DNA of 64,000 bases from Gaiellasilicea sp963850995 (lineage in GTDB: Bacteria; Actinomycetota; Thermoleophilia; Gaiellales; Gaiellaceae), in the NCBI GenBank assembly GCA_963850995.1, contig CAWKNQ010000022.1:1-64000 (forward strand). Direction: 5' to 3'. This document shows positions 47,066 to 57,349 of the stretch, piece by piece; positions within the stretch are counted from its first letter, which is position 1; the number at the start of each line of letters is the position of its first letter. The notes under the pieces were generated by a model. The model saw nothing but the letters and a program-made list of their open reading frames with translations. It had not been told where the DNA came from and made no database searches. The translations under genes were made by a program, and so were the position numbers.

Positions 47066-50000
47066 CTACGGGCGCAGCACGGCGCGCCGCGGCCCGGCGA
47101 GGAAGCCGGCCTCGACGAGCAGCGGCATGACGTCGCTCTCGACGATCGGCCGCCCGTCGAACCGCTCGACCGCGAGCCGCTTGGCGCCTCCCGCCTTCAC
47201 GTGCTCGACGAGCGCGGCGATCGCCGGACGGAGCCACGCCTCGTCCGGCTCGCGCAGCGGCACGAGCGTCCGGCCGCCGCGCTCGACGAAGAGCGCGGCC
47301 TCGCCGCCGAGCAGGACGACCTGCGCGCCGGCGACGCGGGCGGCTCGAGCGCCGGCGCGCTTCGGCCACGGCAGCGCCGCTCCGTACGGCTGGGCCGGAT
47401 CGGCGGCCGCGAGCACGAGCGGCTCCGGCTCCTCTTCCGACCGGAGCTCGCGCAGGCGCTCGACCGCACCGGGGAGCGCGAACTGCGCTCCGCCGAGCCC
47501 CTCGACGAAGTAGCCGCGGCGACAGGCGCCGATCGTCTCGAGGTCCTTCAGCTCGGAGTAGACAGCGCTGTAGCCTCCCGGGATCCCCTCGCCGCGGACG
47601 CCGTCGCGCGTGACGATCCCCTGTCGCTCGAGCAGGAGCTCGGCGAGCGCGCGACGATCGGGAGCGCCCGGGAAGAGGCGGTCGGTCAGCGACCAGCGGC
47701 CCTGGGTCGACGTGATCGCAGCGCCGCGGGTGCGCGAGAAGCGCCGCCGCCGACTTTGCAACAGACTGTTACTTGGCGTCGCGTACCGCCGGCCGGCGCG
47801 GAGCGGCGTCCACGCGTCGTTCGTGACCTCGCCGGCCCAGACGAGCTCCCAGAGCGCGGGGAGCGCGGCCTCCGCCTCGAGGCCCGTCGCCTCGAGGAGG
47901 TCGGACCAGAACATCGCGCTGCCTGTGAGCGCGGCGCGGATCGTTCCCGCCTCCTCGCTCTCGGGCGCCGGCGCACCGGCGGGCCGTCCGAGCACCGCCG
48001 CGTCTTCACGGAAGTAGACGGCGACCCGATCCAGCCCGGCGCCGACCCAGACGAGCTCGCCTGCGGCGCAGATCGCGTCGAGCCAGGCAGGCTGATAGCC
48101 GGGGACGCGGCGCGGCAGCACCTCCGTCTCCCAGAGCGAGACGGGGAGCGCGAGCCCCTGCAGCGGGACGAGCGCCTCGTGCAGGCCGGCGCGACGGCCG
48201 ATTCCGTGCCAGGCGGGCAGGAAGCGGCCGAGCGCGGCCTGCTCGGCCGGCTCGACCTCGCGGCGCAGCGCGGCGAGCGAGGCGCGGCGCAGGCGCCGGA
48301 GGACGTCCGGGTCGCACCACTCGCGCTCGCTTCCGCCGGGACGAAGCTCGCCCCGGACGAGCAGGTCGGCCCGCTCGAGCTCGTGCAGAAGCTCGGAGAG
48401 GTCGAGCCCGAAGCGCTCGCCCGCTTCCGCGGTCGTGAAGGGGCCGCGGCGCTTGGCGAACCGGAGAACGAGCTGCCGCAAGGAATCGGCGCCGCCCTCG
48501 AGGAACGCCTCCGGCAGGCCGCCCGGAGGCATCGCGCCGAGCGCGTCGCGGTAGCGGCCCGCGTCCTCGGCGGCGATGACGGCGTCCTTGCCGCCGATCC
48601 GGACCCGGACGGCACGACGCTCCCGGAGGAGGGTCTCCGCGAAGCCCTCGTCGTACTCGCCGGCGAAGCAATGCCCGGCGACGCGCAGGAGGTCGTGAAG
48701 CTCGTCGGCATTGCGGGGAACCGGTCGCAGGCTCGCCTCCACCCCGGCGAGCGCCTCCGGGTCGATCAGGTCGCGCAGCTCCTCCTGGCCGAGCAGCTCG
48801 CGAAGCAGGTCGCGGTCGAGCGAGAGCGCCTGCGCGCGCCGCTCCGCCGGCGGCGTGTCGTCCTCGTACATGTACGTGGCGACGTAGTCGAACAGGAGCG
48901 AGGCCGCGAACGGCGAGGCCGACGCCGTCTCCACCTCGACGAGGTCGAGCTCGCGGGTCTGCAACCCCTTGAGGATCCCCTTCAGCGCGGGCAGGTCGAA
49001 GACGTCCTGGAGGCACTCGCGGTAGGTCTCGAGCACGATCGGGAAGGAGCCGTACTTGCGCGCGACCTGGAGCAGGTTCTGCGCCTTCAGCCGCTGCTGC
49101 CAGAGAGGCGTCCGCTGGCCGGGGCGGCGGCGCGGGATCAAGAGCGCGCGCGAGGCGTTCTCGCGGAAGCGGGCGCCGAAGAGGGCGGTCTGGCCGACCT
49201 CGCCGACGACGAGCTCCTCGATCTCGTCCGGCCCGATCAGCAGGTCGGCGAGGCTCGGCGGCGCGTCCGCTTCGGGGAGGTGGAGCGCGATCCCGTCGTC
49301 CGACCAGATCGACTGCGCCTCCAGCCCGAGCGAGTCGCGCAGGCGTGCGCCCAGCGCCATCCCCCACGGCGCGTGCACCCGGCCGCCGAAGGGCGTGAGG
49401 ATGCAGACGCGCCAGTCGCCGATCTCGTCTCGGAACCGCTCGACGACGACGGTTCTGTCGGACGGGACCGTGCCGGTCGCTCGTTCCTGCTCGCGCAGGA
49501 ACACGATCAGGTTCTTCGCGGCGCGCTCGTCGAGGTGGTACGCGTCGCGCAGCTCGGTGAGCGCCTTCCCGTCGCTGAGGGCCACGAGTCTGCGGCTCGT
49601 CGCTCCGATCTTCTCCCCCAGCTCGTAGGGGCGCCCGACGCCCTCGCCCTTCCAGAACGGCACGGTGCCCGGCATGCCCGGCGCCGGCGAGACGAGCACG
49701 CGGTCGCGGGTGATGTCCTCGATCCGCCAGGTCGAGGCGCCGAGCATGAACGTCTGGCCGTGGCGCGCCTCGTAGACCATCTCCTCGTCGAGCTCGCCGA
49801 CGCGGCCGCCGCCGTCGAAGAGATGGACGCCGAAGAGGCCGCGGTCGGGAATCGTGCCGGCGTTCGTGACCGCGAGCCGGCGCGCGCCCGTGCGGCCCCG
49901 GATCACGCCGGCGGTGCGGTCCCAGACGATGCGCGGACGGAGCTCGGCGAACTCGTCCGACGGGTAGCGGCCGGCGAGCATGTCGAGCACGTTCTCGAGC

Positions 50001-51349
50001 TGCTGACGCGACAGGTCCGCAAAGGGATACGCCCCTCGAACCAGCCGGTGCAGGTCGGCGACGGCAATCTCCTCGTCGGCCGAGATCGCGACGACCTGTT
50101 GCGCCAGGACGTCGAGCGGGTTCCTGGGAATCTTCGTCTCCTCGATCTCGCCGCCGCGCATCGCGCGGGCGACGACGGCCGACTCGAGCAGGTCGGCGCG
50201 GAACTTGGGGAAGATGCGGCCTTTCGAGGTCGCGCCGAGCTCGTGGCCCGCGCGGCCGACGCGCTGCAGTCCGCGCGCGACCGACTTCGGGCTCTCGACC
50301 TGCACGACGAGGTCGACGGCGCCCATGTCGATCCCGAGCTCGAGGCTCGAGGTGGCGACGAGGCAGGGGATCCGCCCTGCCTTCAGGTCCTCCTCGATCA
50401 CGAGCCGCTGCTCGCGCGCGAGCGAGCCGTGGTGCGCCCGCGCCACTTCGTCCTGCGCCAGCTCGTTGAGACGGACCGCGAGCCGCTCGGCGAGGCGGCG
50501 GTTGTTGACGAAGACGATCGTGGAGCGGTGCTGCTTGACGAGCTCGAGCAGGGCCGGATAGATCGAGGGCCAGATCGAGCGTGCGTTCGACTCGTAGCCG
50601 GTGCTCATCTCGACCCCGTCGGGCAGCGCGGGCTGCGAGAGCTCGCTGCTCGCGCCGAGCTCGCGCAGGTCCTCGACCGGGACGACCACCTCCAGGTCGA
50701 GCTCCTTGCTCGTGCCCGCGTCGACGAGCTGGATCGGACGGTCGCCCGAGACGAAGCGTCCGATCTCTGCCAGCGGCCGCTGCGTCGCCGAGAGGCCGAT
50801 CCGTTGCGCCGGCCGTTCGAGCAGCGCATCGAGGCGCTCGAGCGAGAGCGCGAGGTGGGCGCCGCGCTTCGTTCCGGCGACCGCGTGCACCTCGTCGACG
50901 ATCACGGTCTCGAGCCCGCGCAGCGTCTCGCGCGCCTGCGAGGTGAGCAGGAGGAAGAGCGACTCCGGGGTCGTGATCAGGATGTCGGGCGGCTCCTTCA
51001 CCAGCTCGCGCCGCTCCTTCTGGGGCGTGTCGCCGGTGCGGACGCCGACGCGGAGGTCGGAGCGAAGGCCTGCGAGCGGGCCGCGCAGGTTCCGCTCGAC
51101 GTCGTAGTTGAGCGCCTTCAGCGGCGAGATGTAGAGGAGGCGCAGGCCCTCGCCGGGAGTCGCGTCGAGCCGGTCGATCCCGTAGAGAAACGCTGCGAGC
51201 GTCTTGCCCGACCCCGTCGGCGCCTGGATGAGGACGTGGCCGCCGGCCGCGATTGCCGGCCATCCGGCCGCCTGGGCCGGCGTCGGGCCCGCGAAGACCT
51301 GCTCGAACCAGGCCCGCGTCTTCGCCGAGAATGGAGCGAGCGCGTCCAC
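47066..51349 (-). CDS. lhr: Lhr-family ATP-dependent DNA helicase
   Basis: GTG 51349 encodes 1,427 residues in one open frame. Motif I is VLIQAPTGSGKTLAAF (43-50 for the core), followed by LLYISPLKALNYDVERNLRG, ITTPESLFLLLTS, DEVHAVAGTKRGAH, and IGLSATQRP. The second lobe has STIVFVNNRRLAERLAVRLN, AHHGSLAREQRLVIEEDLKA and ATSSLELGIDMGAVDLVVQV with RGLQRVGRAGHEL. The long C-terminal part (winged-helix and Lhr-CTD region) includes a helical FAKRRGPFTTAEAGERFGLD. It is an SF2 3'-5' helicase with a ring-forming C-terminal region, involved in DNA repair. It heads an operon with nei and an unknown gene. Confidence 0.94.
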   Translation of the reverse strand: MDALAPFSAKTRAWFEQVFAGPTPAQAAGWPAIAAGGHVLIQAPTGSGKTLAAFLYGIDRLDATPGEGLRLLYISPLKALNYDVERNLRGPLAGLRSDLRVGVRTGDTPQKERRELVKEPPDILITTPESLFLLLTSQARETLRGLETVIVDEVHAVAGTKRGAHLALSLERLDALLERPAQRIGLSATQRPLAEIGRFVSGDRPIQLVDAGTSKELDLEVVVPVEDLRELGASSELSQPALPDGVEMSTGYESNARSIWPSIYPALLELVKQHRSTIVFVNNRRLAERLAVRLNELAQDEVARAHHGSLAREQRLVIEEDLKAGRIPCLVATSSLELGIDMGAVDLVVQVESPKSVARGLQRVGRAGHELGATSKGRIFPKFRADLLESAVVARAMRGGEIEETKIPRNPLDVLAQQVVAISADEEIAVADLHRLVRGAYPFADLSRQQLENVLDMLAGRYPSDEFAELRPRIVWDRTAGVIRGRTGARRLAVTNAGTIPDRGLFGVHLFDGGGRVGELDEEMVYEARHGQTFMLGASTWRIEDITRDRVLVSPAPGMPGTVPFWKGEGVGRPYELGEKIGATSRRLVALSDGKALTELRDAYHLDERAAKNLIVFLREQERATGTVPSDRTVVVERFRDEIGDWRVCILTPFGGRVHAPWGMALGARLRDSLGLEAQSIWSDDGIALHLPEADAPPSLADLLIGPDEIEELVVGEVGQTALFGARFRENASRALLIPRRRPGQRTPLWQQRLKAQNLLQVARKYGSFPIVLETYRECLQDVFDLPALKGILKGLQTRELDLVEVETASASPFAASLLFDYVATYMYEDDTPPAERRAQALSLDRDLLRELLGQEELRDLIDPEALAGVEASLRPVPRNADELHDLLRVAGHCFAGEYDEGFAETLLRERRAVRVRIGGKDAVIAAEDAGRYRDALGAMPPGGLPEAFLEGGADSLRQLVLRFAKRRGPFTTAEAGERFGLDLSELLHELERADLLVRGELRPGGSEREWCDPDVLRRLRRASLAALRREVEPAEQAALGRFLPAWHGIGRRAGLHEALVPLQGLALPVSLWETEVLPRRVPGYQPAWLDAICAAGELVWVGAGLDRVAVYFREDAAVLGRPAGAPAPESEEAGTIRAALTGSAMFWSDLLEATGLEAEAALPALWELVWAGEVTNDAWTPLRAGRRYATPSNSLLQSRRRRFSRTRGAAITSTQGRWSLTDRLFPGAPDRRALAELLLERQGIVTRDGVRGEGIPGGYSAVYSELKDLETIGACRRGYFVEGLGGAQFALPGAVERLRELRSEEEPEPLVLAAADPAQPYGAALPWPKRAGARAARVAGAQVVLLGGEAALFVERGGRTLVPLREPDEAWLRPAIAALVEHVKAGGAKRLAVERFDGRPIVESDVMPLLVEAGFLAGPRRAVLRP

Positions 51350-51377
51350 CCCCTCAGCCTAGCCAGGCCGGCGTGCG

Positions 51378-54128
51378 CTACCGAGCCGGCCGGAACTGCT
51401 CCCGGGAGATCGCATCGCGCTCGATCTCGCCCACCTGAACGGTCGCATGGTGGTAGTCGTTGGTCAGCCAGAGCGGCAGCTGGTTGCCGAAGAACGGACC
51501 GAACGGGTTACCGCTCGCGCCGCCCGGGGTCACCTGCACCGCCGTCGGGTGCGACCGCCGGGTCTCGGCGACGAAGCGGCGGGCCGGTCCGTTCGCGAAA
51601 CGGAAGCCGTTCAGCGTCGCAGCGCGCGGGTTGTGCGAGGACGCGTCGACCACCGCGAAGCCGCCGTCGGTGGCGACGCCGGGCAACCCGGGCCCGAGAT
51701 CGGCAAGACCGCCCGCGGGCGGCAGCGAGAACGCGGGCCCGAGGGGGTGCGAGAACGTGATCCGATGCAGCCTGCCCCAGCGGTAGTCGATGAGATTCGT
51801 CGAGCCACCGAAGGCCGGCGCGAAGGCCGGGCTCGCCGCGAGGTCGAGCGCGCTCTTCATCGCGCCGAGGACGCGTTGCGCACCCTGGTCCTGTCCCGCG
51901 AAGAAGACGAAACCGGACGCGCCGACGCCGTTCGAGCCGACCAACCGCCGCAACGCCGTCATCGCCTTGTCGGAGACGGGGGTGAACGCGCCCAGCCCGG
52001 CGGCGGCGAGCGGGCCGTCGACGACCGCGGCCAACGCCTGGCCGCGCCAGAGGCTGTAGATCGTGGCCGCCACACTCGCGTCGATCTCGGCCTGGGTCGG
52101 CGGTGCACGGACGCCGTCCAGGTCACTCTCGTCATATCCCTCCGGGATCCCCGTAGGAGTGGAGAGTTCCCACGAGCCGAGCCGCGCGACCGCCTCCTGC
52201 ACCTTCGGATCGGATCCAAGCGCGGCGAGCGCCGGCGAGGCGCCCGGTGTCCGCGCGAGCTGGAGCGCGGAGACGATCGTCGGCACCAGTACCTCGGCGT
52301 CGTTCAACTTCACGTCTGCCTGCGCCGCCTGCATCTCGGCGAACGAAATCGCTCCGTCGTCGGCGAGGGCTTCCTCCACGCGCGCGGTCACCCGCGCGTT
52401 CCGGTTGCCGTCCGAGTGGCCTGGCGAGACGTACCGAATTCCACCGCCCGGCCGCAGCTCGTTCAGCGCGTCGTTGTCGAAGGTCTGCCCGGTCGGGTCC
52501 TGGTTCGCGTTCGAGATCCAGCCACGCTCGGGGTTGACGAGCTGGTCGAGCTCGTCGTCGGGCAGGATCGCGAACGGGATTGCGTGGCTCTCGGGCCGCG
52601 CGCCCGCTGCGATCCACTCGTGCCGCAGGGTTCCCGTGCCGTCGCGGATGAAGTACGGCGGCAGCCCGTCGACCGTCCCAGCCTGTAGATCCTCGCGCAG
52701 TGGGAGCTCGTGATCCGTGTAGTAGGCGATGTTCCCGCGGTCGTCGGCGAACATCCAGTTCTGCGCGCCGACGTCGAACCAGCGCAGCGCCTGTTTCGCT
52801 CCGGTCACGTCCTCGGCGCGGCCGAGCTCGCGGAAGTAGTCCGGCTCGCGCGTGGCGTAGAAGCCGGTGTATTGCACACTGAGGTTGGGCGCGATCAGCG
52901 GCCCGTGCCGGGTCTCGACCGCGATGGGCGGCACACTCGCCGACGGCGGAACGGCGAGGAGGTCGTCGACGACACCGTTCCCCGGCTGGTTCGCGCGGTA
53001 GCTCTGCGGGAAGATCTGCGTCGGCACCGCCGCACCCCTGAAGATCGTCGCCACGGGCACACCACCGGAGACCACAACGGACTCCTGGTAGATGTCGGTG
53101 ACGTCGGTCGGGTTCACCGTCGAGCCCCAGGCGATGTGCTCGTTCATCCCGTGCACGACCGACGGAAGGCCGGGGAACGTGACGCCGTAGAGCACCAGGT
53201 CTCTCGCCCGGATCCCGAGCTCGTAGAACGTCGACGGCGATGGAAGCGCCAGGTGTGGGTCGCTCGCGACCATCGGTCGCCCGGTGGCCGACTTCGAGCC
53301 GGAGACGGCCCAGATGTTCGAGCCGGTGTCGACGGTCGCGCCGATCCCGATCTCGTCCAGCTTCCGCTTCGCCTCCCGTGCCTGCGCCAGCGTGTCCGGC
53401 TCGAGGAAGGAGCTCGACCAGGCGGGCCGACCGTGCGTCCGCACGGCGCCGGAGGTCTCGCCCGGCAGGATCGACGGCGCGTGTGCGAACGGCTCGATCC
53501 GCATCACGTCCTCGGAGAAGAGACGCGTGCCGGCGACCGGGCCGAGCGCAGTCTGGTAGGCGACGAGTCGCTGTGTGTTGCCGATGTCGTTCGTCTCGAA
53601 CGAGAGGCCAAAGCCGAGGAGCTTCGCCGTCGCGAGGCTGTCGAGCACCGTCCAGGCCGGGATGGAGGTCAGCTCGAGCGCGGCGTACTCCGGCGGCAGC
53701 GGATGGGTCGAGATCCATGCGTTCGCGCCGGCGGCGTACGCCTCGATGTCGGCGAGCGCGCCCGGCGACAGAACATCGAGCGATTTCTCGGCCGCGCGTC
53801 TCAGCCCAAGCGTGCGCAGCTGGACATCGCTCGCGAGCGCCGCGGGCCCGAGCAGCTCGGCGAGCGTGCCGCTCGCCTGGCGCCGCGTCTGGTCCATCTG
53901 GAAAAGGCGGTCCTGCGCGTGCAGCCAGCCCACGAGGAAGTACGCGTCGTGGTCGGAGCGGGCGGAGATGTGCGGGACGCCGAGCGAGTCGCGGACGATC
54001 GAGGCCGGCGCCTCGAGGCCCGCCACGGCGACGGGAGCGCTCGGCGCAGGTGCGGCGAGGGAGCCGCCTGCAAGGGTGGCAGGCAGGGCAAGCGCGAGTG
54101 CGACGACGACCGGGCGCAGAGCGACCAT
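51378..54128 (-). CDS. Penicillin acylase family Ntn-hydrolase, secreted
   Basis: ATG 54128 has AAGGAGG at 54133-54139. Residues 1-24 form a signal peptide (RPVVVALALALPATLAGG). The alpha chain begins VRDSLGVPHISARSDHDAYF, LVGWLHAQDRLFQMDQTRRQ. The autoprocessing site and nucleophile is Ser270 in VDTGSNIWAVSGSKSATGRP, followed by DPHLALPSPSTFYELGIRAR. Later family motifs are MNEHIAWGSTVNPTDV and ISNANQDPTGQTFDND. The gene is unbroken and 916 residues long, near the usual 750-850. Family members hydrolyse amides such as acyl-homoserine lactones or beta-lactam side chains. The real substrate is unknown. Confidence 0.92.
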   Translation of the reverse strand: MVALRPVVVALALALPATLAGGSLAAPAPSAPVAVAGLEAPASIVRDSLGVPHISARSDHDAYFLVGWLHAQDRLFQMDQTRRQASGTLAELLGPAALASDVQLRTLGLRRAAEKSLDVLSPGALADIEAYAAGANAWISTHPLPPEYAALELTSIPAWTVLDSLATAKLLGFGLSFETNDIGNTQRLVAYQTALGPVAGTRLFSEDVMRIEPFAHAPSILPGETSGAVRTHGRPAWSSSFLEPDTLAQAREAKRKLDEIGIGATVDTGSNIWAVSGSKSATGRPMVASDPHLALPSPSTFYELGIRARDLVLYGVTFPGLPSVVHGMNEHIAWGSTVNPTDVTDIYQESVVVSGGVPVATIFRGAAVPTQIFPQSYRANQPGNGVVDDLLAVPPSASVPPIAVETRHGPLIAPNLSVQYTGFYATREPDYFRELGRAEDVTGAKQALRWFDVGAQNWMFADDRGNIAYYTDHELPLREDLQAGTVDGLPPYFIRDGTGTLRHEWIAAGARPESHAIPFAILPDDELDQLVNPERGWISNANQDPTGQTFDNDALNELRPGGGIRYVSPGHSDGNRNARVTARVEEALADDGAISFAEMQAAQADVKLNDAEVLVPTIVSALQLARTPGASPALAALGSDPKVQEAVARLGSWELSTPTGIPEGYDESDLDGVRAPPTQAEIDASVAATIYSLWRGQALAAVVDGPLAAAGLGAFTPVSDKAMTALRRLVGSNGVGASGFVFFAGQDQGAQRVLGAMKSALDLAASPAFAPAFGGSTNLIDYRWGRLHRITFSHPLGPAFSLPPAGGLADLGPGLPGVATDGGFAVVDASSHNPRAATLNGFRFANGPARRFVAETRRSHPTAVQVTPGGASGNPFGPFFGNQLPLWLTNDYHHATVQVGEIERDAISREQFRPAR

Positions 54129-54285
54129 CGTTCCTCCTTTCCGCAGCGGAGCATCCTTCGGCTCCTCGGGCAGGAGTGTAAGCGTTGACCCCCGCAGAGA
54201 AGGGCAGGACCGTCGGCTACCTCCGCCCGACAAGGGATCGCGCCGCTGACCCAGCTTGTCCCGCTCGCCGAGCTCGCCGCAGCGG

Positions 54286-57200
54286 TTACCGCCGCGTCGA
54301 CGCTGTACGTCCCGCCCATCGCGCCCTGACGCGCGCGGCGGCGGCGGCGTTCCCCTTCGCCTCGTAGAGCGCGAGCGCCTCTGCCGCGGCCGAGGATGCG
54401 TCCCCGTCGCGTCCGGCCGCGTCATGCGCAGAGGCGAGCGCCTCGAGCGCGGCGGCCATCAGGAACGTCGAATCGGTCTGCGCGGCGAGATCGACGGCGT
54501 CCTGCGCGACGGTCTCTGCCCGGGTCGCCGCTCCGAGCCCGGCCGAGGCCTTCGCCCGCGCCACGCGCCAGGCGATCTGTGCGTGGAGGTCGTCGGGCGC
54601 CGCCGCGCGCTCGCTCATCGCGGCGAACCGCGCCGCATCGTCGTAGCGCCCGGCCGCGACGAGCGTCTCGGCAAGCTGGGCGGCGACCGAGGCCACGTCC
54701 GCGCGCTGGTCGACCGCCTCGAGCTGCTCGAGCGCGCCGCGCAGCGACTGCTCGGCGGTCTTCGCATCGCCGGCGAGCAGGTCGATCATGCTCGTCCAGA
54801 TGCTGATCGCGGCGAGCCCGACGCTGCGGCCCAGCGAGTCGAGGATCTCGGTGCCGCGCGCGGCGAGCCGGCGCGCCTCCTCGAAATCCTCGGCCATCGC
54901 CGCGAGCACCGCACCGGTCAGCAAGAGCATCCCCTTCGAGGATGTGTCCTCGGTCACCTCCTCGACCGTGCGGGCGACGAAACGACGCCCTTCCGCGACC
55001 GGGAGCGGCCCGATCACGGCGGCGAAGGCCAGGTACACGGCAACGTCCGCCGCCAGCCGGTCGTCGCCTGCTCGACGGGCATGGACGAGAGCCCGGTCGA
55101 GCGCGTCCTGCATCGCCACCGTCTGACAGCCCCACCAGTATCCGACCGCGAGCTGCGTCATCAGCCGCGCGACGGTGGCGTCGTCACCGGCAGCCTCGAA
55201 CTCCGGCAGCGCCCGCGTGACCTCTTCGGCCAGCTCCTCCACCCGCACGTCGCCACGGGAGATCAGCCCGATGTGCCCCAGCCCGAGCCGGCCGCGGAGC
55301 GCGCACCGCACGTTGCCCTCCGCCACTGCCGCGTCCACCGCGGCGCCATACGAGCGCTCGGCCTCGCGCACCTGACCAAGCTGGAGCTGCGCGTCTGCGA
55401 GGTCGATCACGAGGTCGGGAGCGGTCGCGAGCGCGGTCGCGCGCCCGAGCAGCCCCACCGCGGCGGCGCCGTCTCCGCGCGTGAGCGCGCGACGCCCGGC
55501 GCGGGCGAGCCGGCTAGCTGCCCGCGCGGCAAGCTCTTTCTCCTCGTCGCCGGCCGGCCCGAGCTCGGTCCGGTAGGCGTGCGCCTGCTCGAGGTGATGG
55601 CCGATGATCTCGTCGAGGTCCGTGCGCTCGGCGGCACGCTCCTCCACCCAGCCGGCGAACTCCTCGTGCACGGCCGCGCGGGACCCTTTCGGCATCGACT
55701 CGTACGCCGCGTCGCGGATCAGGATGTGCCCGAACCGGAACCCGTCCTCGCCCACGGTGCTACGCCGATCCGGGCGGATCAGCTGCTTGCGGACGAGCGC
55801 CTGCAGGTGGCGGGCGACGTCGGCGGCCCGTTCGGGCGGAGTCAGCTCTGCGACCGCGCTCCAGAGGAACACCTGGCCCATCACCGCTGCCCGTTGCAGC
55901 ACCGCCAGCTCGTCCTGCGCGAGCAGGTCGAGCCGGGCCGCGAGCACGGCCTGGACGGTCCCGGGCACGCGCAGCGTGTCGACCTCGGAGAGGGCCTCGA
56001 GCCGTCCGTCCCGCTCGACGAGCAGGCCGTCCTCGACGAGCATATGCAGCATCTCCTCCAGGAAGAGCGGGTTTCCGCCCGTCGCGCGCCCGACCGCGTC
56101 GGCCGCGTCGGGATCGATCGGCCCCCCGAGGTTCTCGAGCAGACGCAGCGTCTCCTCGCGCTTCAGCGGCGCCAGCTGAATCGACGCGCTGGCGACCCAC
56201 GCGGGCCGCACGTCGGCCAGGTCGGTCCGGGCCAGGCAGCACACGAGGATCGGCGCGCCGCGGCTCCAGCCCTGCAGATACTCGACGAGGTCGAAGAACG
56301 CGGGCTCCGCCCACTGGACGTCGTCGAGCAGGACCAGGACTGGGCGCTCGAGCGCCAGCGTCTCGAGCAGCCGTCGGACCGCCCAGTAGAGCTCGTCGCT
56401 GCGGGAGCGCGACTCGGCGCGCCCGATCGCCTCGAGAATCCGGCCGCGGACGACCTCCGCGTCGGGCTCGCCTGCCAGGACCTCGTCGAGGTCGAGCGCA
56501 CGCACCATCTCCCAGAGCGGCCAGTACGTGATCCCGTCCCCGTAGGGCAGGCAGCGCCCTTCGAGCACGAGCGCCTTGTCGCCGGCCGAGGCGACGAGCT
56601 CTGCGGCGAGCCGTGACTTGCCGACGCCGGGCTCGCCGACGATCGTCACGATCCGGCAGCAGCGCTCGGCCACGACCTCGTCGAACGCGGCGCGCAGCTG
56701 CTCGAGCTCGTCATCGCGGCCGACGAGCGGCGAATCCATTCGGCGCGACACGCCAGGGGCGATCGGATCGATCTCGAGCAAGCGCCAGGCCGTGACAGCC
56801 TCCGACTTGCCCTTCAGGTCGAGCGGCGGCACGGGCTCGGCCGTGACCGCATCGCGCACGAGCCGCAGCGTCGCGTCGGCGACGAGGATCTCGTCGCCGG
56901 CCGCGGCCGCCTCGAGCCGCTGCGCCACCACGACCGCGTCGCCGGTTGCGAACGCCTGTCCCTGCTCCGGATCGCCGGCGATCACCTCGCCGGTGTTGAC
57001 GCCGGTGCGGACCTTGATCTTGACGCCGTACGCACCCTCGAGCCGGTCGTTCAGACCCGAGATCGCCTCGCGCAGCTCGACGGCCGCGCGAACGGCGCGA
57101 AGCGCGTCGTCCTCGTGCACGACCGGGATGCCGAAGACGGCCATGACCGCGTCACCGACGAATTTCTCGACCGTGCCGCCGTGCCGCTCCAGCACCTCAC

Positions 57201-57318
57201 GTGCGGTCTCGTGGTAGCTCGACCAGACCCCCCGCAGCGACTCGGGATCGAGCTGCTCGCCGAGCGACGTCGAGTCCTCGACGTCGCAGAAGACCAGCGT
57301 TACCGTCTTTCGGAGCAT
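54286..57318 (-). CDS. Adenylate/guanylate cyclase-AAA ATPase-TPR signalling protein
   Basis: ATG 57318 encodes 1,010 residues. Residues 1-170 are a class III cyclase domain: TLVFCDVEDSTSLGE with D12, FVGDAVMAVFGIP with D56 (metal binding), then KVRTGVNTGEVIAGD and TGDAVVVAQRLEAAA. A second region is an AAA-type ATPase (195-450): GRDDELEQLRAAFDEV, Walker A VGEPGVGKSRLAAELV (228-235), Walker B PVLVLLDDVQWAEPAFFDLV. The rest (about 560-1010) is a chain of helical TPR-like repeats (AAAVGLLGRATALATAPDLV, LQLGQVREAERSYGAAVDAA). Such cyclase-ATPase proteins are frequent in actinobacteria and probably make cAMP in response to an unknown signal. The cyclase core looks complete. Confidence 0.93.
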   Translation of the reverse strand: MLRKTVTLVFCDVEDSTSLGEQLDPESLRGVWSSYHETAREVLERHGGTVEKFVGDAVMAVFGIPVVHEDDALRAVRAAVELREAISGLNDRLEGAYGVKIKVRTGVNTGEVIAGDPEQGQAFATGDAVVVAQRLEAAAAGDEILVADATLRLVRDAVTAEPVPPLDLKGKSEAVTAWRLLEIDPIAPGVSRRMDSPLVGRDDELEQLRAAFDEVVAERCCRIVTIVGEPGVGKSRLAAELVASAGDKALVLEGRCLPYGDGITYWPLWEMVRALDLDEVLAGEPDAEVVRGRILEAIGRAESRSRSDELYWAVRRLLETLALERPVLVLLDDVQWAEPAFFDLVEYLQGWSRGAPILVCCLARTDLADVRPAWVASASIQLAPLKREETLRLLENLGGPIDPDAADAVGRATGGNPLFLEEMLHMLVEDGLLVERDGRLEALSEVDTLRVPGTVQAVLAARLDLLAQDELAVLQRAAVMGQVFLWSAVAELTPPERAADVARHLQALVRKQLIRPDRRSTVGEDGFRFGHILIRDAAYESMPKGSRAAVHEEFAGWVEERAAERTDLDEIIGHHLEQAHAYRTELGPAGDEEKELAARAASRLARAGRRALTRGDGAAAVGLLGRATALATAPDLVIDLADAQLQLGQVREAERSYGAAVDAAVAEGNVRCALRGRLGLGHIGLISRGDVRVEELAEEVTRALPEFEAAGDDATVARLMTQLAVGYWWGCQTVAMQDALDRALVHARRAGDDRLAADVAVYLAFAAVIGPLPVAEGRRFVARTVEEVTEDTSSKGMLLLTGAVLAAMAEDFEEARRLAARGTEILDSLGRSVGLAAISIWTSMIDLLAGDAKTAEQSLRGALEQLEAVDQRADVASVAAQLAETLVAAGRYDDAARFAAMSERAAAPDDLHAQIAWRVARAKASAGLGAATRAETVAQDAVDLAAQTDSTFLMAAALEALASAHDAAGRDGDASSAAAEALALYEAKGNAAAAARVRARWAGRTASTRR

Positions 57319-57349
57319 AAAACAGTCTAGGGCAACCGGAAAACGGTTT

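Noticed and set aside
46286..51760. A very long open frame on the plus strand opposite lhr and nei (about 1,800 codons)
   Set aside because: It is rich in Arg, Glu, Ala and Leu without any motif, while the minus strand encodes unmistakable Lhr and Nei proteins. In GC-rich DNA the antisense frame of a real gene often stays open.
54256..56616. A 786-codon plus-strand frame opposite the cyclase-ATPase gene
   Set aside because: No domain or signal is found, and the minus strand has complete cyclase, Walker A and Walker B motifs.
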